A DNA stretch of 64,000 bases from Asticcacaulis sp. YBE204. Lineage in GTDB: Bacteria; Pseudomonadota; Alphaproteobacteria; Caulobacterales; Caulobacteraceae. The translations under genes and the position numbers were made by a program. Shown in pieces: positions 32,895 to 40,473 of this stretch. The stretch spans positions 213,585 to 277,584 of the forward strand of contig NZ_AWGF01000009.1 of NCBI RefSeq assembly GCF_000495855.1, written 5' to 3'. Every line of letters begins with the position of its first letter. Within the stretch, counting starts at the first letter, position 1. The notes under the pieces are model-generated. The model was not told where the DNA came from. It did not search any database and was given only the letters and a program-made list of their open reading frames with translations.

Positions 32895-34210
32895 GCGGTG
32901 CCCCCCGGCTGTGTAAAGCCCAATACGCCTTCGTCTTCCAGTCGGTGCATCAGGGCAAACAGCGCGCCTTCCGCGCCCGGTTTGGCGATGAATTGCAGTC
33001 CGATCGGCAGGCGCGACGTCTTCACCGGTGCCGACACGACCGCCGCGCCGGTCGGCGAAATCGCCTGCGCATAGATACCGAGATTGGCGCGTGCCGAGGC
33101 GGGTTTGCCGTCGATAAGGATCGTCGCCTGATCGATGCGCGGCGCACTGACCGGGGTCGCGGGCGCGACCAATATATCAAACCGATCAAACAGTTTGGCG
33201 AATATTTTGCGGTAGATATCGCGATAGTGCAGCGCCTTGGCCAGTATCCCCGACGGCAACATGGCCCCAGCGATCAACCGGTCGCGCACGGCCGGATCAT
33301 AGTCCATCGCCCGCCCCCGCAAGGTGTTCAGATGCAAAGCCCCGCCCATGGCCGCCGTTATCAAAAACCCCGCCGAACGTCCACCCTCGGCTTCGGGCAA
33401 TTCGGCCACCCCATCCGACCCCAGATGCGTCATGACGGTGTCTACGGCGCGCACCGCTTCTGGTGCGGCGTTGCGCTCGAAAAACCCGTCCAACCGCGCC
33501 ACGCGCAAACCGTCAGCCTCACCGCTCAAAGTCGTGCCGGACAGAACCTCGTACAACACTTTCAGATCGCGGCTGGTGCGGGCAAACGGCCCGACCGCAT
33601 CGAGCAGTTCCACAAATGGAAACACCCCGTCGAGCGGGATGGCTTCGTCGGCGGGCCGCATCCCCCACACGCCGCAGAGCGACGCCGGAACGCGCACGGA
33701 GCCATTGGTGTCCGAGCCCAGCGACAGGGGCACGAACCCCGCGGCGACGCTGGCCGCCGATCCGCCGGACGAGCCGCCGGCCAGCCGTTCCGGATCGTGT
33801 GGATTTCTGGTCGTGCCGAAATGGGCGTTGACGGTGGCGAACCCATAGGCGAATTCGTCCATGTTCAGGGTGCCGATCAGGATCGCGCCCGCCGCCTTCA
33901 TCCGGCGCACCGCCTCGGCGTCTTGTACCGCTGCCGGGGCGCCGATCCGCAATCGCGCGCCTGCCGTGGTCACCTGCCCTGCCACGTCGAACAGATCCTT
34001 GACCGCGAACGGCACCCCGGCCAAAGGCCCGGTGATGCGGCCTTCGTCCACCGCCTGCGCGTCGTCAAGCGGGCTATCGAACATTCGCGTAAAGGCATTG
34101 AACGGATCGGTACGCGCGGCCTCGAGCGCCTGCGCGACCACAGCGCGCGCGGTGACTTCACCGCGGCGGATGCGGTCGGCCAGGTCCAGCGCTGAGGTGT
34201 ATTCGCTCAT
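32891..34210 (-). CDS. hpxY: HpxY/AtzE-family amidase
   Basis: Amidase-signature hydrolase, 439 residues. The Ser-cisSer-Lys triad can be read from VPFAVKDLFDVAG (Lys), AGGSSGGSAASVAAG (cis-Ser) and GSDTNGSVRVPASLCG (nucleophile Ser). AtzE of cyanuric acid degradation, which works with the small partner AtzG, is the best characterised relative. The same pairing occurs here with the DUF4089 protein just upstream (4-base overlap). It is likely to hydrolyse oxalurate or a related carbamoyl compound; the exact reaction is inferred. Confidence 0.87.
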   Translation of the reverse strand: MSEYTSALDLADRIRRGEVTARAVVAQALEAARTDPFNAFTRMFDSPLDDAQAVDEGRITGPLAGVPFAVKDLFDVAGQVTTAGARLRIGAPAAVQDAEAVRRMKAAGAILIGTLNMDEFAYGFATVNAHFGTTRNPHDPERLAGGSSGGSAASVAAGFVPLSLGSDTNGSVRVPASLCGVWGMRPADEAIPLDGVFPFVELLDAVGPFARTSRDLKVLYEVLSGTTLSGEADGLRVARLDGFFERNAAPEAVRAVDTVMTHLGSDGVAELPEAEGGRSAGFLITAAMGGALHLNTLRGRAMDYDPAVRDRLIAGAMLPSGILAKALHYRDIYRKIFAKLFDRFDILVAPATPVSAPRIDQATILIDGKPASARANLGIYAQAISPTGAAVVSAPVKTSRLPIGLQFIAKPGAEGALFALMHRLEDEGVLGFTQPGGTA

Positions 34211-34368
34211 TCGCCCTCGGCTTTGGAGAGATAGCCTTCAAGCACGGTCGCGTGCTTTTCCAGCAAGGTCAGATTTTCAACGACACCGGCTTCGCATTCG
34301 AGCGGCAGATCGAGATGCAGGTAAGCCGCCGCGCCCTTACGTAAGGCCGAATATGCGGTGTCGTCCAT
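34207..34368 (-). CDS. hpxX: HpxX/AtzG-like DUF4089 small subunit
   Basis: A 53-residue helical protein (MDDTAYSALRKGAAAYLHLD at the start, then GVVENLTLLEKHATVLEGYL). It matches the DUF4089 pattern of AtzG, the stabilising partner of AtzE. The start at 34368 is chosen because AGAGGG lies six bases upstream; an ATG two codons earlier would put that site directly against the start codon. It appears to be the first gene of the 16.7-kb purine series. Its stop overlaps hpxY by 4 bases. Confidence 0.85.
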   Translation of the reverse strand: MDDTAYSALRKGAAAYLHLDLPLECEAGVVENLTLLEKHATVLEGYLSKAEGE

Positions 34369-34523
34369 GCTCATCCCTCTGCGTCCGCCCGTGCGCCAAA
34401 TGCTTACGGGGGTAACCATTAGGGACAGATTGCGCGGCACTGGCAAGCGGCATTTTCATTTTTGCCCCGCCTTGCGACACCGCACCTGTTCTTTACAGAT
34501 AACAAGTCTGAAATCCGCTGAAA

Positions 34524-34544
34524 CCTTGCGCGGTTTCCGCAAGG
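34524..34544. promoter_or_regulatory. dyad in the hpxX upstream region
   Basis: CCTTGCG (34524-34530) and CGCAAGG (34538-34544) form a perfect 7-base inverted repeat in the 207-base region between hpxX and the divergent small membrane gene. It could be an operator for the purine series or for the small gene. No T-run suggests a terminator. Confidence 0.35.
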
Positions 34545-34575
34545 GTAAAACCTTATCTGCTCAGGGAGACCCTCC

Positions 34576-34773
34576 ATGGCGATGTTTCAGACCGAACACG
34601 ATATTCCGCCGCGCGATACCGGCAGCCAGACCTTGCTGGTGCTCGTCGCCCTGGCCGTCATCATCGTGGTCAGCGTCGCCGTCGCCCTTCTGATCCCCGA
34701 TCCGCGCACCGAGCCGAGACCCGTCGATGTACTGGCGCAACAAAGCTCGCAGACATCACCTTCCTCTAACTGA
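34576..34773 (+). CDS. small single-pass membrane protein, function unknown
   Basis: A 65-residue protein with a polar N-terminus, one strong transmembrane segment at about 20-40 (LLVLVALAVIIVVSVAVALL), and a short polar tail rich in Ser, Gln and Pro. AGGGAG lies six bases before the ATG, which supports translation. Its end overlaps the convergent AraC gene by 8 bases. I recognise no family. Confidence 0.6.
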   Translation: MAMFQTEHDIPPRDTGSQTLLVLVALAVIIVVSVAVALLIPDPRTEPRPVDVLAQQSSQTSPSSN

Positions 34774-35677
34774 CCGCTTCGGTTACCGCGAAGCGCTCGC
34801 GGTTCTGCGCCCATAGCCCCGCATCCCGGATCGGGGGCGCGCCGAACAGACGTTTGTATTCACGCGAAAATTGCGACGGGCTGTCGTAACCGACGCTGTG
34901 ACCGGCATTGGCGGCGTCCAGGCCGTGGACCAGAATAAGCTGCCGGGCCTCCTGAAGCCTGAGCTGTTTGTGATATTGCAACGGGCTCATCAGGGTCACG
35001 GCCTTGAAATGCGCATGCAGCGACGAGGCCGACATAGACGCCGCTTCGGTCAGGGCCGACATGCGAAACGGCCGGCTGTAATTGTCCTTCAGCCAGCGGA
35101 TCGCCCGATTCACCCGCGTCAGTCGCCCGTCCGAAGCCGCGATCTGGCGCAGGCGGCGGCCCTGTTCGCCCTGAAGCAACAGATAGAGGATTTCGCGCTC
35201 GACCAGCGGCGCCAGCATGGCCAGGTCGCGCGGACGATCAAGCAAGCCCGCCAGTCGCAAACAGGCATCGGCCAGACGCTCATCCACCTCGTCGACACGC
35301 AGACTGGCCTCCAGCATTTCGCCCGACGACGGGGCGTTGAGGCCTAGAATCAGATCGCCCAGCAAGGCCGCGTCCAGCGTCAGCATCAGACACAGATAGG
35401 GTTTTTCGGGTGAGGCCACCGTCACCTGACCCGTGGCGGGAACATCGACCGATACAGTGAGATACTGCCCGCCTTTGTACGCATAGAGATGGTTGCCCAC
35501 CATGACTTCCTTGGCGCCCTGCACCATGACGCAGGCCGCCGCGACATAGTGGGTCGGCATGGGTTCGGTGGGCTGATCGCTGCGGATCAGATATAGGCGC
35601 GGATAGGCTGTTTCAAACGTCCCGCTGCCGGGGGTATGGGCCATGAGGATGTCGCTCAGGCGGTTCAAACTATCCAT
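34766..35677 (-). CDS. AraC-family transcriptional regulator
   Basis: A 303-residue regulator. The N-terminal half resembles the AraC_N cupin-like domain (DQPTEPMPTHYVAAACVMVQ, LYAYKGGQYLTVSVDVP). The C-terminal half has two helix-turn-helix units (RMSALTEAASMSASSLHAHF and AANAGHSVGYDSPSQFSREY), ending in KRLFGAPPIRDA. It is divergent from the short-chain dehydrogenase gene, which it probably regulates. The start at 35677 is chosen over one 17 codons upstream because family members begin near MDSLNRLSDIL. Confidence 0.88.
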   Translation of the reverse strand: MDSLNRLSDILMAHTPGSGTFETAYPRLYLIRSDQPTEPMPTHYVAAACVMVQGAKEVMVGNHLYAYKGGQYLTVSVDVPATGQVTVASPEKPYLCLMLTLDAALLGDLILGLNAPSSGEMLEASLRVDEVDERLADACLRLAGLLDRPRDLAMLAPLVEREILYLLLQGEQGRRLRQIAASDGRLTRVNRAIRWLKDNYSRPFRMSALTEAASMSASSLHAHFKAVTLMSPLQYHKQLRLQEARQLILVHGLDAANAGHSVGYDSPSQFSREYKRLFGAPPIRDAGLWAQNRERFAVTEAVS

Positions 35678-35869
35678 GAGATTTGGCCATGTATGCGGTT
35701 CCTTATACGCGATCCGCTTATGCCTCACGCGACGGACTGGCGAAAGCGCATCTCAGCACAATTTGGAGGATCGTGCAATCATGGCGGCGCATCGCTCTAC
35801 CGCCTCGGACCTGGAATAGGCGAGGATGAGGGCACGGCGGATCGACCGCCTGTTGAAAGGAAATCCTCC

Positions 35870-36604
35870 ATGTCTAATCTGTCGTCAAAAGTCATCCTGA
35901 TCACCGGCGCGTCGAGCGGTATCGGCGAAGCGACCGCCCGTTTGCTGGCTTCAGACGGTGCCAAACTGCTCATCGGCGCGCGCCGTACCGACCGTCTGGA
36001 AGCGCTGGTCGCCGAGATCACCGCCGAGGGCGGCACGGCGCAGTTCGCCGCACTTGATGTCACCGACCCCGACAGCGCCAAAGACTTTGCCGACAAAGCC
36101 ATCGAAGCTTACGGCCGCATCGACGTCATGATCAACAATGCCGGCGTCATGCCGCTGTCGCCGCTCAACGCCCTGAAAATGGACGAGTGGAACCGCATGA
36201 TCGACGTCAATGTGAAGGGCGTCCTGCACGGTATCGCCGCCACCTTACCGCATTTCGAAGCGCAAGGGTCGGGCCATATGATCAATATCGCCTCGATCGC
36301 GGCGCACGGTGTGTGGCCGACCTGCGCGGTCTATAGCGCGACCAAATATGCGGTGTGGGCCATTTCCGAAGGCCTGCGTCAGGAAAGCCAGACCGTGCGC
36401 GTCACGACCATCTGCCCCGGCGTCACCGAGTCGGAACTGGGCGATCACACGACGCACGAAGCCACGCAGTCCTTCCTCAGCGACCTGCGCGCCGAAGCTA
36501 TCCCCGCCGCGGCTATCGCGGAAGCCATCCGCTACGCCCTACTGCAACCGGCAACCGTCGATGTGAACGAGATCATCGTCCGCCCGATCAAGGCGACGAT
36601 TTAA
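35870..36604 (+). CDS. SDR-family oxidoreductase
   Basis: A 244-residue classical short-chain dehydrogenase. The cofactor loop is TGASSGIGEATARLL (residues 12-26), NNAG is present (INNAGVM), and the catalytic residues are Ser in IASIAAHG and Tyr/Lys in YSATKYAV. ARRTDRLEAL after the second strand suggests NADP preference. The start has AGGAAA upstream. Its substrate is unknown. It is divergent from the AraC regulator. Confidence 0.9.
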   Translation: MSNLSSKVILITGASSGIGEATARLLASDGAKLLIGARRTDRLEALVAEITAEGGTAQFAALDVTDPDSAKDFADKAIEAYGRIDVMINNAGVMPLSPLNALKMDEWNRMIDVNVKGVLHGIAATLPHFEAQGSGHMINIASIAAHGVWPTCAVYSATKYAVWAISEGLRQESQTVRVTTICPGVTESELGDHTTHEATQSFLSDLRAEAIPAAAIAEAIRYALLQPATVDVNEIIVRPIKATI

Positions 36605-36616
36605 GTCACTTTCATA

Positions 36617-36813
36617 CCTCCCCACTACGTGGGGAGGGGGACCGTTCGCGAAGCGAATGGTGGTGGGGGCCTTACGATGTTTCAACGAACATCGTCTTAA
36701 GTAAACGAGAGCCCCCACCATCACATCCGCATCGGCGGTCCGATCACTCACTGCGTTCGTTCGTGCGGTCCCCGGCACCGGCCGACCGGCTCCTCGGCAC
36801 GCCGGGGAGGTAT
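36617..36813. repeat. palindromic element, type A (SDR-LysR gap)
   Basis: About 197 bases between convergent genes. The left end CCTCCCCACTACGTGGGGAGG is a complete hairpin, followed by GGGGGACC and an internal TTCGCGAAGCGAA pair. The right end is GGCACGCCGGGGAGGTATAA. GCCCCCACCA, typical of type A copies, is in the middle. It may also end transcripts from both sides. Confidence 0.8.
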
Positions 36814-36819
36814 AAGTGA

Positions 36820-37719
36820 TTACAGCACTTCGTTCGCAAACTTCAGCGCCAGAAAATCAACCAGCGCCCTGACCCGCGCCGTCTTGGCCCGCCCCGGCGG
36901 CATGACGGCGCACAGGGGCGAGGTCGTGTTGTGCGCGGTCAGGACCGGAACGACCGCGCCCGAGGCCACCGCCGAGCTGGTGATAAAGGCCGGCAACCGT
37001 GCCACGCCCAACCCCGCCACCGCCGCCCGCAGCAGCATTTCGCCGCTGTCGGTGCGCAGCCTTACGGGTAGGCGGATCGTGCGCACCTCGCCGTCGATGA
37101 CGAACTTCCACACATCGCCCGGCGCAACATTGGTATAGAGCAGGCAGTCGTGATCGATCAGATCGTCGGGCGCGTTGGGCGTGCCTTTGCGGCTCAGATA
37201 GTCGGGGCTGGCCACCGTCAAGGCGTTAATATGGCCGATGCGCCGCGCCACGAGGCTGGAATCGGTCAGGTCCCCTATGCGCACCACCAGATCGTAGCCG
37301 CCGCCGAGGATATCCACGCGGCGGTCGTCGAAGCTGATATCGAGTTCCACACGCGGATTACGCAGGGCAAATTCCGTCAGTACCTCCGCCAGATGCGAGA
37401 CGCCGAAACTCAAGGGCGCGGAGAGGCGGATGGGCCCGGCGACCTCCGACATCGCCGAGGTGACGGCTTCCTGCGCGGCCTCAAGCTGCGCCATCGCCTC
37501 GCGCGATTTTTCGTAATAGAGCGCCCCGATTTCGGTGGTCGTCGTGCCGCGCGCGGTGCGGGTCAGCAGTCGTGCTTTCAGGCCGTCTTCCAGATGCGCG
37601 ACCCGGCGCGAGACGATGGACTTGGCGACCCCCAGCCGGTCGGCAGCGCGGGCGAACGATCCCGTTTCCACAACAAGGAAAAAGGCCTGAAGGTCGTCGA
37701 GGTCTACGGTCGAGGTCAT
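36820..37719 (-). CDS. LysR-family transcriptional regulator
   Basis: A 299-residue regulator with an N-terminal winged helix-turn-helix (VETGSFARAADRLGVAKSIV, SRRVAHLEDGLKARLL) and a substrate-binding domain of the LysR type. It is divergent from the pirin gene, which is followed by an azoreductase gene. LysR regulators next to pirin and quinone or azo reductases often answer to electrophiles, so control of those two genes is plausible but not shown. Confidence 0.9.
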   Translation of the reverse strand: MTSTVDLDDLQAFFLVVETGSFARAADRLGVAKSIVSRRVAHLEDGLKARLLTRTARGTTTTEIGALYYEKSREAMAQLEAAQEAVTSAMSEVAGPIRLSAPLSFGVSHLAEVLTEFALRNPRVELDISFDDRRVDILGGGYDLVVRIGDLTDSSLVARRIGHINALTVASPDYLSRKGTPNAPDDLIDHDCLLYTNVAPGDVWKFVIDGEVRTIRLPVRLRTDSGEMLLRAAVAGLGVARLPAFITSSAVASGAVVPVLTAHNTTSPLCAVMPPGRAKTARVRALVDFLALKFANEVL

Positions 37720-37735
37720 GGGAATATCCTAAACT

Positions 37736-37895
37736 CCTTCCCCGTTTACGGGGAAGGTGGCTGCGAGTTTACGAGCAGACGGAAGGGGGAAGACCGTAGA
37801 ATCCACAAACGCTTTCAAACCAGGTTGAAACACCGCCTCCCCCTTCCGTCTTTGCCGCTTCGCGTCAAATCCACCTTCCCCGTAAACAGGGAAGG
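37736..37895. repeat. palindromic element (LysR-pirin gap)
   Basis: About 160 bases. The left hairpin CCTTCCCCGTTTACGGGGAA and right hairpin CCTTCCCCGTAAACAGGGAA are inverted copies. Inside are GGAAGGGGGA and its complement TCCCCCTTCC, and a GANTC site (GAATC) at 37799-37803. It is a CCTTCCCC-edged variant of the family. Confidence 0.85.
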
Positions 37896-37977
37896 ATGTA
37901 ATCGCGACGATCTAAAGCGTTCCACCAAATGCAACACCGTGGTTCGCAATGACAGACTTCTGACAACGGATATAGCG

Positions 37978-37989
37978 GTCTATATAGAC
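37978..37989. promoter_or_regulatory. 12-bp palindrome before pirin
   Basis: GTCTATATAGAC is a perfect palindrome 21 bases upstream of the pirin ATG and just before its AAGGAGG site. The half sequence TATAG-CGGTC also recurs directly beside it. It is a likely repressor operator overlapping the promoter. Confidence 0.45.
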
Positions 37990-38010
37990 GGTCAAGAAGG
38001 AGGCATTCAC

Positions 38011-38844
38011 ATGTCTGACTCAATCCGTACCGTTACCCGCCTCGTGCGCGGCATCCCGGCCACCGACGGCGCCGGCGTCAAGCTCAACCGCGTTCTGGGC
38101 ACGCAGGCCCTGCCCGAAGTCGATCCGTTCCTGATGCTGGATGAATTCCGCTCGGACGACCCCAAGGCCTATATCGCCGGGTTCCCGAACCACCCGCACC
38201 GCGGCTTCGAGACCATCACCTATATGCTGGCCGGACGCATGCGCCACCGCGACAACAAGGGCAATGAAGGCCTGCTCGGCCCCGGCGACGTGCAGTGGAT
38301 GACGACCGCGCGCGGCCTTGTCCACTCCGAAATGCCGGAGCAGGAAAACGGCCTGATGCAAGGCTTTCAGCTGTGGCTGAACCTGCCCGCCAAGGAAAAG
38401 ATGCTCGATCCGGCCTATCAGGACGTGCCCGCCGCGACCATCCCCGTCATCCGCCATTCGGACGCCTGGGTGAAGCTGCTGGCCGGTTCGTACCAAGGCC
38501 AGACCGGTCCGATCCAGTCGCCGACGACGAAGCCTTTCATTGCCGACGTCTCGCTGGACGGCGGGGCCGCGCTCACCGTGCCGACGCCCGAAGGCCATGC
38601 CGGTTTCGCCTACGTCTTCGACGGTCAGGCGACCATCGGCGGCCAGGTCGTCGAACGCGGTCAGGCGGCGGTCCTGAGTTTCGGGGCCGATCTGCCGCTG
38701 AGCGCCGGGATCGACGGTGCCCGCGTGCTGATCGTTCTGGGGCAACCGCTGAAAGAACCCATCGCCCGCCACGGACCGTTCGTCATGAACACGTCGCAGG
38801 AAATCTATCAGGCCTTCGCCGACTATCAGGCCGGAAAGTTTTAA
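38011..38844 (+). CDS. pirin family protein
   Basis: A 277-residue bicupin. The metal-binding pattern NHPHRGFETITYMLAGRMRH in the N-terminal cupin is followed by GDVQWMTTARGLVHSE with further His and Glu ligands. Bacterial pirins are often quercetin dioxygenase-like or redox-linked proteins; the role here is unknown. The start at 38011 has a strong AAGGAGG. A much longer upstream frame runs through the palindromic element and LysR and is rejected. Confidence 0.92.
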   Translation: MSDSIRTVTRLVRGIPATDGAGVKLNRVLGTQALPEVDPFLMLDEFRSDDPKAYIAGFPNHPHRGFETITYMLAGRMRHRDNKGNEGLLGPGDVQWMTTARGLVHSEMPEQENGLMQGFQLWLNLPAKEKMLDPAYQDVPAATIPVIRHSDAWVKLLAGSYQGQTGPIQSPTTKPFIADVSLDGGAALTVPTPEGHAGFAYVFDGQATIGGQVVERGQAAVLSFGADLPLSAGIDGARVLIVLGQPLKEPIARHGPFVMNTSQEIYQAFADYQAGKF

Positions 38845-38895
38845 TAAATCAGGCAAACCTCTTGCCATCGCTCACAAACTGCATTTATTTATAAT

Positions 38896-38908
38896 CGTAA
38901 CTGTTACG
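38896..38908. promoter_or_regulatory. 13-bp palindrome before azoR
   Basis: CGTAACTGTTACG, a perfect inverted repeat around a central T, lies in an A/T-rich stretch 25 bases upstream of the azoreductase ATG. It is a good candidate operator and differs in sequence from the palindrome before pirin. Confidence 0.45.
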
Positions 38909-38932
38909 GTTATAAAATCAAAGGAGATCACC

Positions 38933-39547
38933 ATGTCCAAGGTTCTGATCATCAACTCGTCCATCAAGGGCGAAGGTTCCGTCTCGCGCACCCTCGTCGA
39001 GTCGTACAAGGCCGACTTGCTGAAGGCCGATCCCAAGACGACCTTCATCGAAAACGACCTCGGCGTGAACCCGCTGCCGGTCCTGTCGGCCAGCAATATC
39101 AACGGCTTCTTCGGCAATATCGGCGAAAGCGTCGAGGCCTCGCAACTGGCCGAAACCGTCGAGGCCCGCGTGTCGGAACTCGAAGCCGCCGATCTGATCG
39201 TCATCGGTGCCCCGATGTACAATTTCGGCATGTCGGCCCTGCTCAAGACCTGGTTCGACTACGTGCTGCGCTCGGGCCGCACCTTCCGTTACACCGAAGC
39301 CGGGCCGGAAGGCCTCGTCAAGGGCAAGAAGGCCGTGGTCATCGAGACCCGCGACGGCTTCTATTCCGAAGGCGACGCCAAGGCGTTCGACCATCAGGAA
39401 GGCCATATCCGCACGCTGCTGGGCTTTATCGGCATCACTGACGTGACCTTCGTGCGCTCGGAAAAGATGGCTTTCGGGCCGGATGCCAAGGCCGCCGCGA
39501 TCGAAGGTGCGACGAAGGAACTGTCGCAACTGGCCGCTGCCGCTTAA
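38933..39547 (+). CDS. azoR: FMN-dependent NADH-azoreductase
   Basis: Flavodoxin-like quinone/azo reductase, 204 residues. Signatures are INSSIKGEGSVSRTL (FMN phosphate loop), APMYNFGMSALLKTWFDYVL and the later HIRTLLGFIGITDV. AGGAGAT lies upstream of the ATG. It follows pirin by 88 bases with its own palindrome between them, so it may have its own promoter. It is expected to detoxify quinones. Confidence 0.94.
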   Translation: MSKVLIINSSIKGEGSVSRTLVESYKADLLKADPKTTFIENDLGVNPLPVLSASNINGFFGNIGESVEASQLAETVEARVSELEAADLIVIGAPMYNFGMSALLKTWFDYVLRSGRTFRYTEAGPEGLVKGKKAVVIETRDGFYSEGDAKAFDHQEGHIRTLLGFIGITDVTFVRSEKMAFGPDAKAAAIEGATKELSQLAAAA

Positions 39548-39571
39548 TCAACGTCCCCCCAAAACTGCCCC

Positions 39572-39605
39572 AGCTGGTCGGAGTCATCTCCGACCGGCTT
39601 TTTTT
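39572..39605 (+). terminator. intrinsic terminator of azoR
   Basis: GGTCGGAG and CTCCGACC pair perfectly around a TCAT loop. The stem extends by outer AGCT/GGCT pairing (one wobble), and a run of seven T follows. It lies 25 bases after the azoR stop. Confidence 0.9.
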
Positions 39606-39625
39606 GTGTCGAACATCCTGCGTTA

Positions 39626-39805
39626 TACCCCTCCGTCAGTCTGCTTCGCAGCCTGCCCAACGCTTGCGAAAGCTATACTTTCGCTGGCGCTATACCCCAC
39701 TTCGTAGGGAGGAGGGCGTACTTCCTCCTCCCTATCGAGCGATGAGCGAAGATGGGGACCGGGCCGCCGGTGCGGGTGGCAGCCCGCAGGGCTGACGGAG
39801 GGGTA
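39626..39805. repeat. MITE-like element with perfect 14-bp terminal inverted repeats
   Basis: TACCCCTCCGTCAG at the left end and CTGACGGAGGGGTA at the right end are exact inverted repeats 180 bases apart. Inside are the palindromic module GCGAAAGCTATACTTTCGC, shared with the element at 28580, and a CCTCCCTATCGAGC...GCGAAGATGGGGA stretch, shared with the element at 46431. It joins the different repeat types into one modular family. Confidence 0.85.
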
Positions 39806-39880
39806 CGACGCAGACAATGACAAACGCTCGAACGCGTCAAACTTATCCCCGCCCCTGAAACCTGCGCGCATGATAAGCGC

Positions 39881-40330
39881 ATGTCAGAGATCGCGCTACC
39901 CAAGGAACAGTTCACCCCCGACGAGCGCCGGGCGCGGTTGCGCGCCTTCGCCGACCGGATGCTGGTCTGTGCGGAAAAGCTGCCCGATCCGGAAACCCTG
40001 CCTGAGATCGAACGCGCGGTGCGCGTCGGTGATCGCATCGAGCGGCTCTATGCTCGTGTTGATGTATCGGAGGCGGCTGCGGCGAAGACGAAGCTTGAGA
40101 TTTATCAACATGAGGACGCCCTGCAACGCGCGAAAGACGACACCGTGCGTAAGGCCGAACACGCTGCGTTTTGTAAACGCCGCGAACGGATGCGCGACGA
40201 CGAGATGCTGCGGACCGAGCCGAAACTGGCGCGCAAGTTGATCGAGCAGCGCACCGGTCTTCCGCTGGAGGACTATCTGGCGCAGAGGCGCGTTGAGATG
40301 GAAGCCCCATGTGACGAAGATGGCCCTTGA
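39881..40330 (+). CDS. hypothetical protein with coiled-coil character
   Basis: A 149-residue, highly charged, soluble protein, rich in Ala, Arg and Glu. Helical segments are likely (ERRARLRAFADRMLVCAEKL; AKTKLEIYQHEDALQRAKDD), and a C-terminal RKLIEQRTGLPLEDYLAQRR resembles a small ordered motif. I recognise no domain. The ribosome site is weak. The gene is bracketed by two palindromic elements. The ordinary amino-acid composition and the clean gap fit a real gene better than a chance frame. Confidence 0.6.
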   Translation: MSEIALPKEQFTPDERRARLRAFADRMLVCAEKLPDPETLPEIERAVRVGDRIERLYARVDVSEAAAAKTKLEIYQHEDALQRAKDDTVRKAEHAAFCKRRERMRDDEMLRTEPKLARKLIEQRTGLPLEDYLAQRRVEMEAPCDEDGP

Positions 40331-40334
40331 TCTT

Positions 40335-40473
40335 TCCCCTCGCCCCTACGGGGAGAGGGAAGCGCGTAGCGCAGGGTGAGGGGGAAAATGGTAACACCAA
40401 GCTCGTAGCTGGCCGTTTCCCCCTCACCCTAGCCGCCACCGGGCACCCGGCTCTCCCCAAAGGGGCGAGGGGA
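40335..40473. repeat. palindromic element, type B (hypothetical-otsA gap)
   Basis: About 139 bases. CCCCTCGCCCCTACGGGGAG at the left and CTCTCCCCAAAGGGGCGAGG at the right, with GGGTGAGGGGG and CCCCCTCACCC inside, match the element at 24842 closely. Its right end runs into the otsA stop codon, so it fills the whole convergent gap. Confidence 0.88.

Noticed and set aside
34400..34575. Sigma-54 promoter between hpxX and the small membrane gene (GGCACTGGCAAGC stretch)
   Set aside because: The spacing between the GG and GC elements is one base short of the required ten.
37150..38010. Long N-terminal extension of pirin through the LysR gene and the palindromic element
   Set aside because: Pirin family proteins start at 38011, where a strong AAGGAGG is present. 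The extension is antisense LysR plus repeat and not a third translated element.
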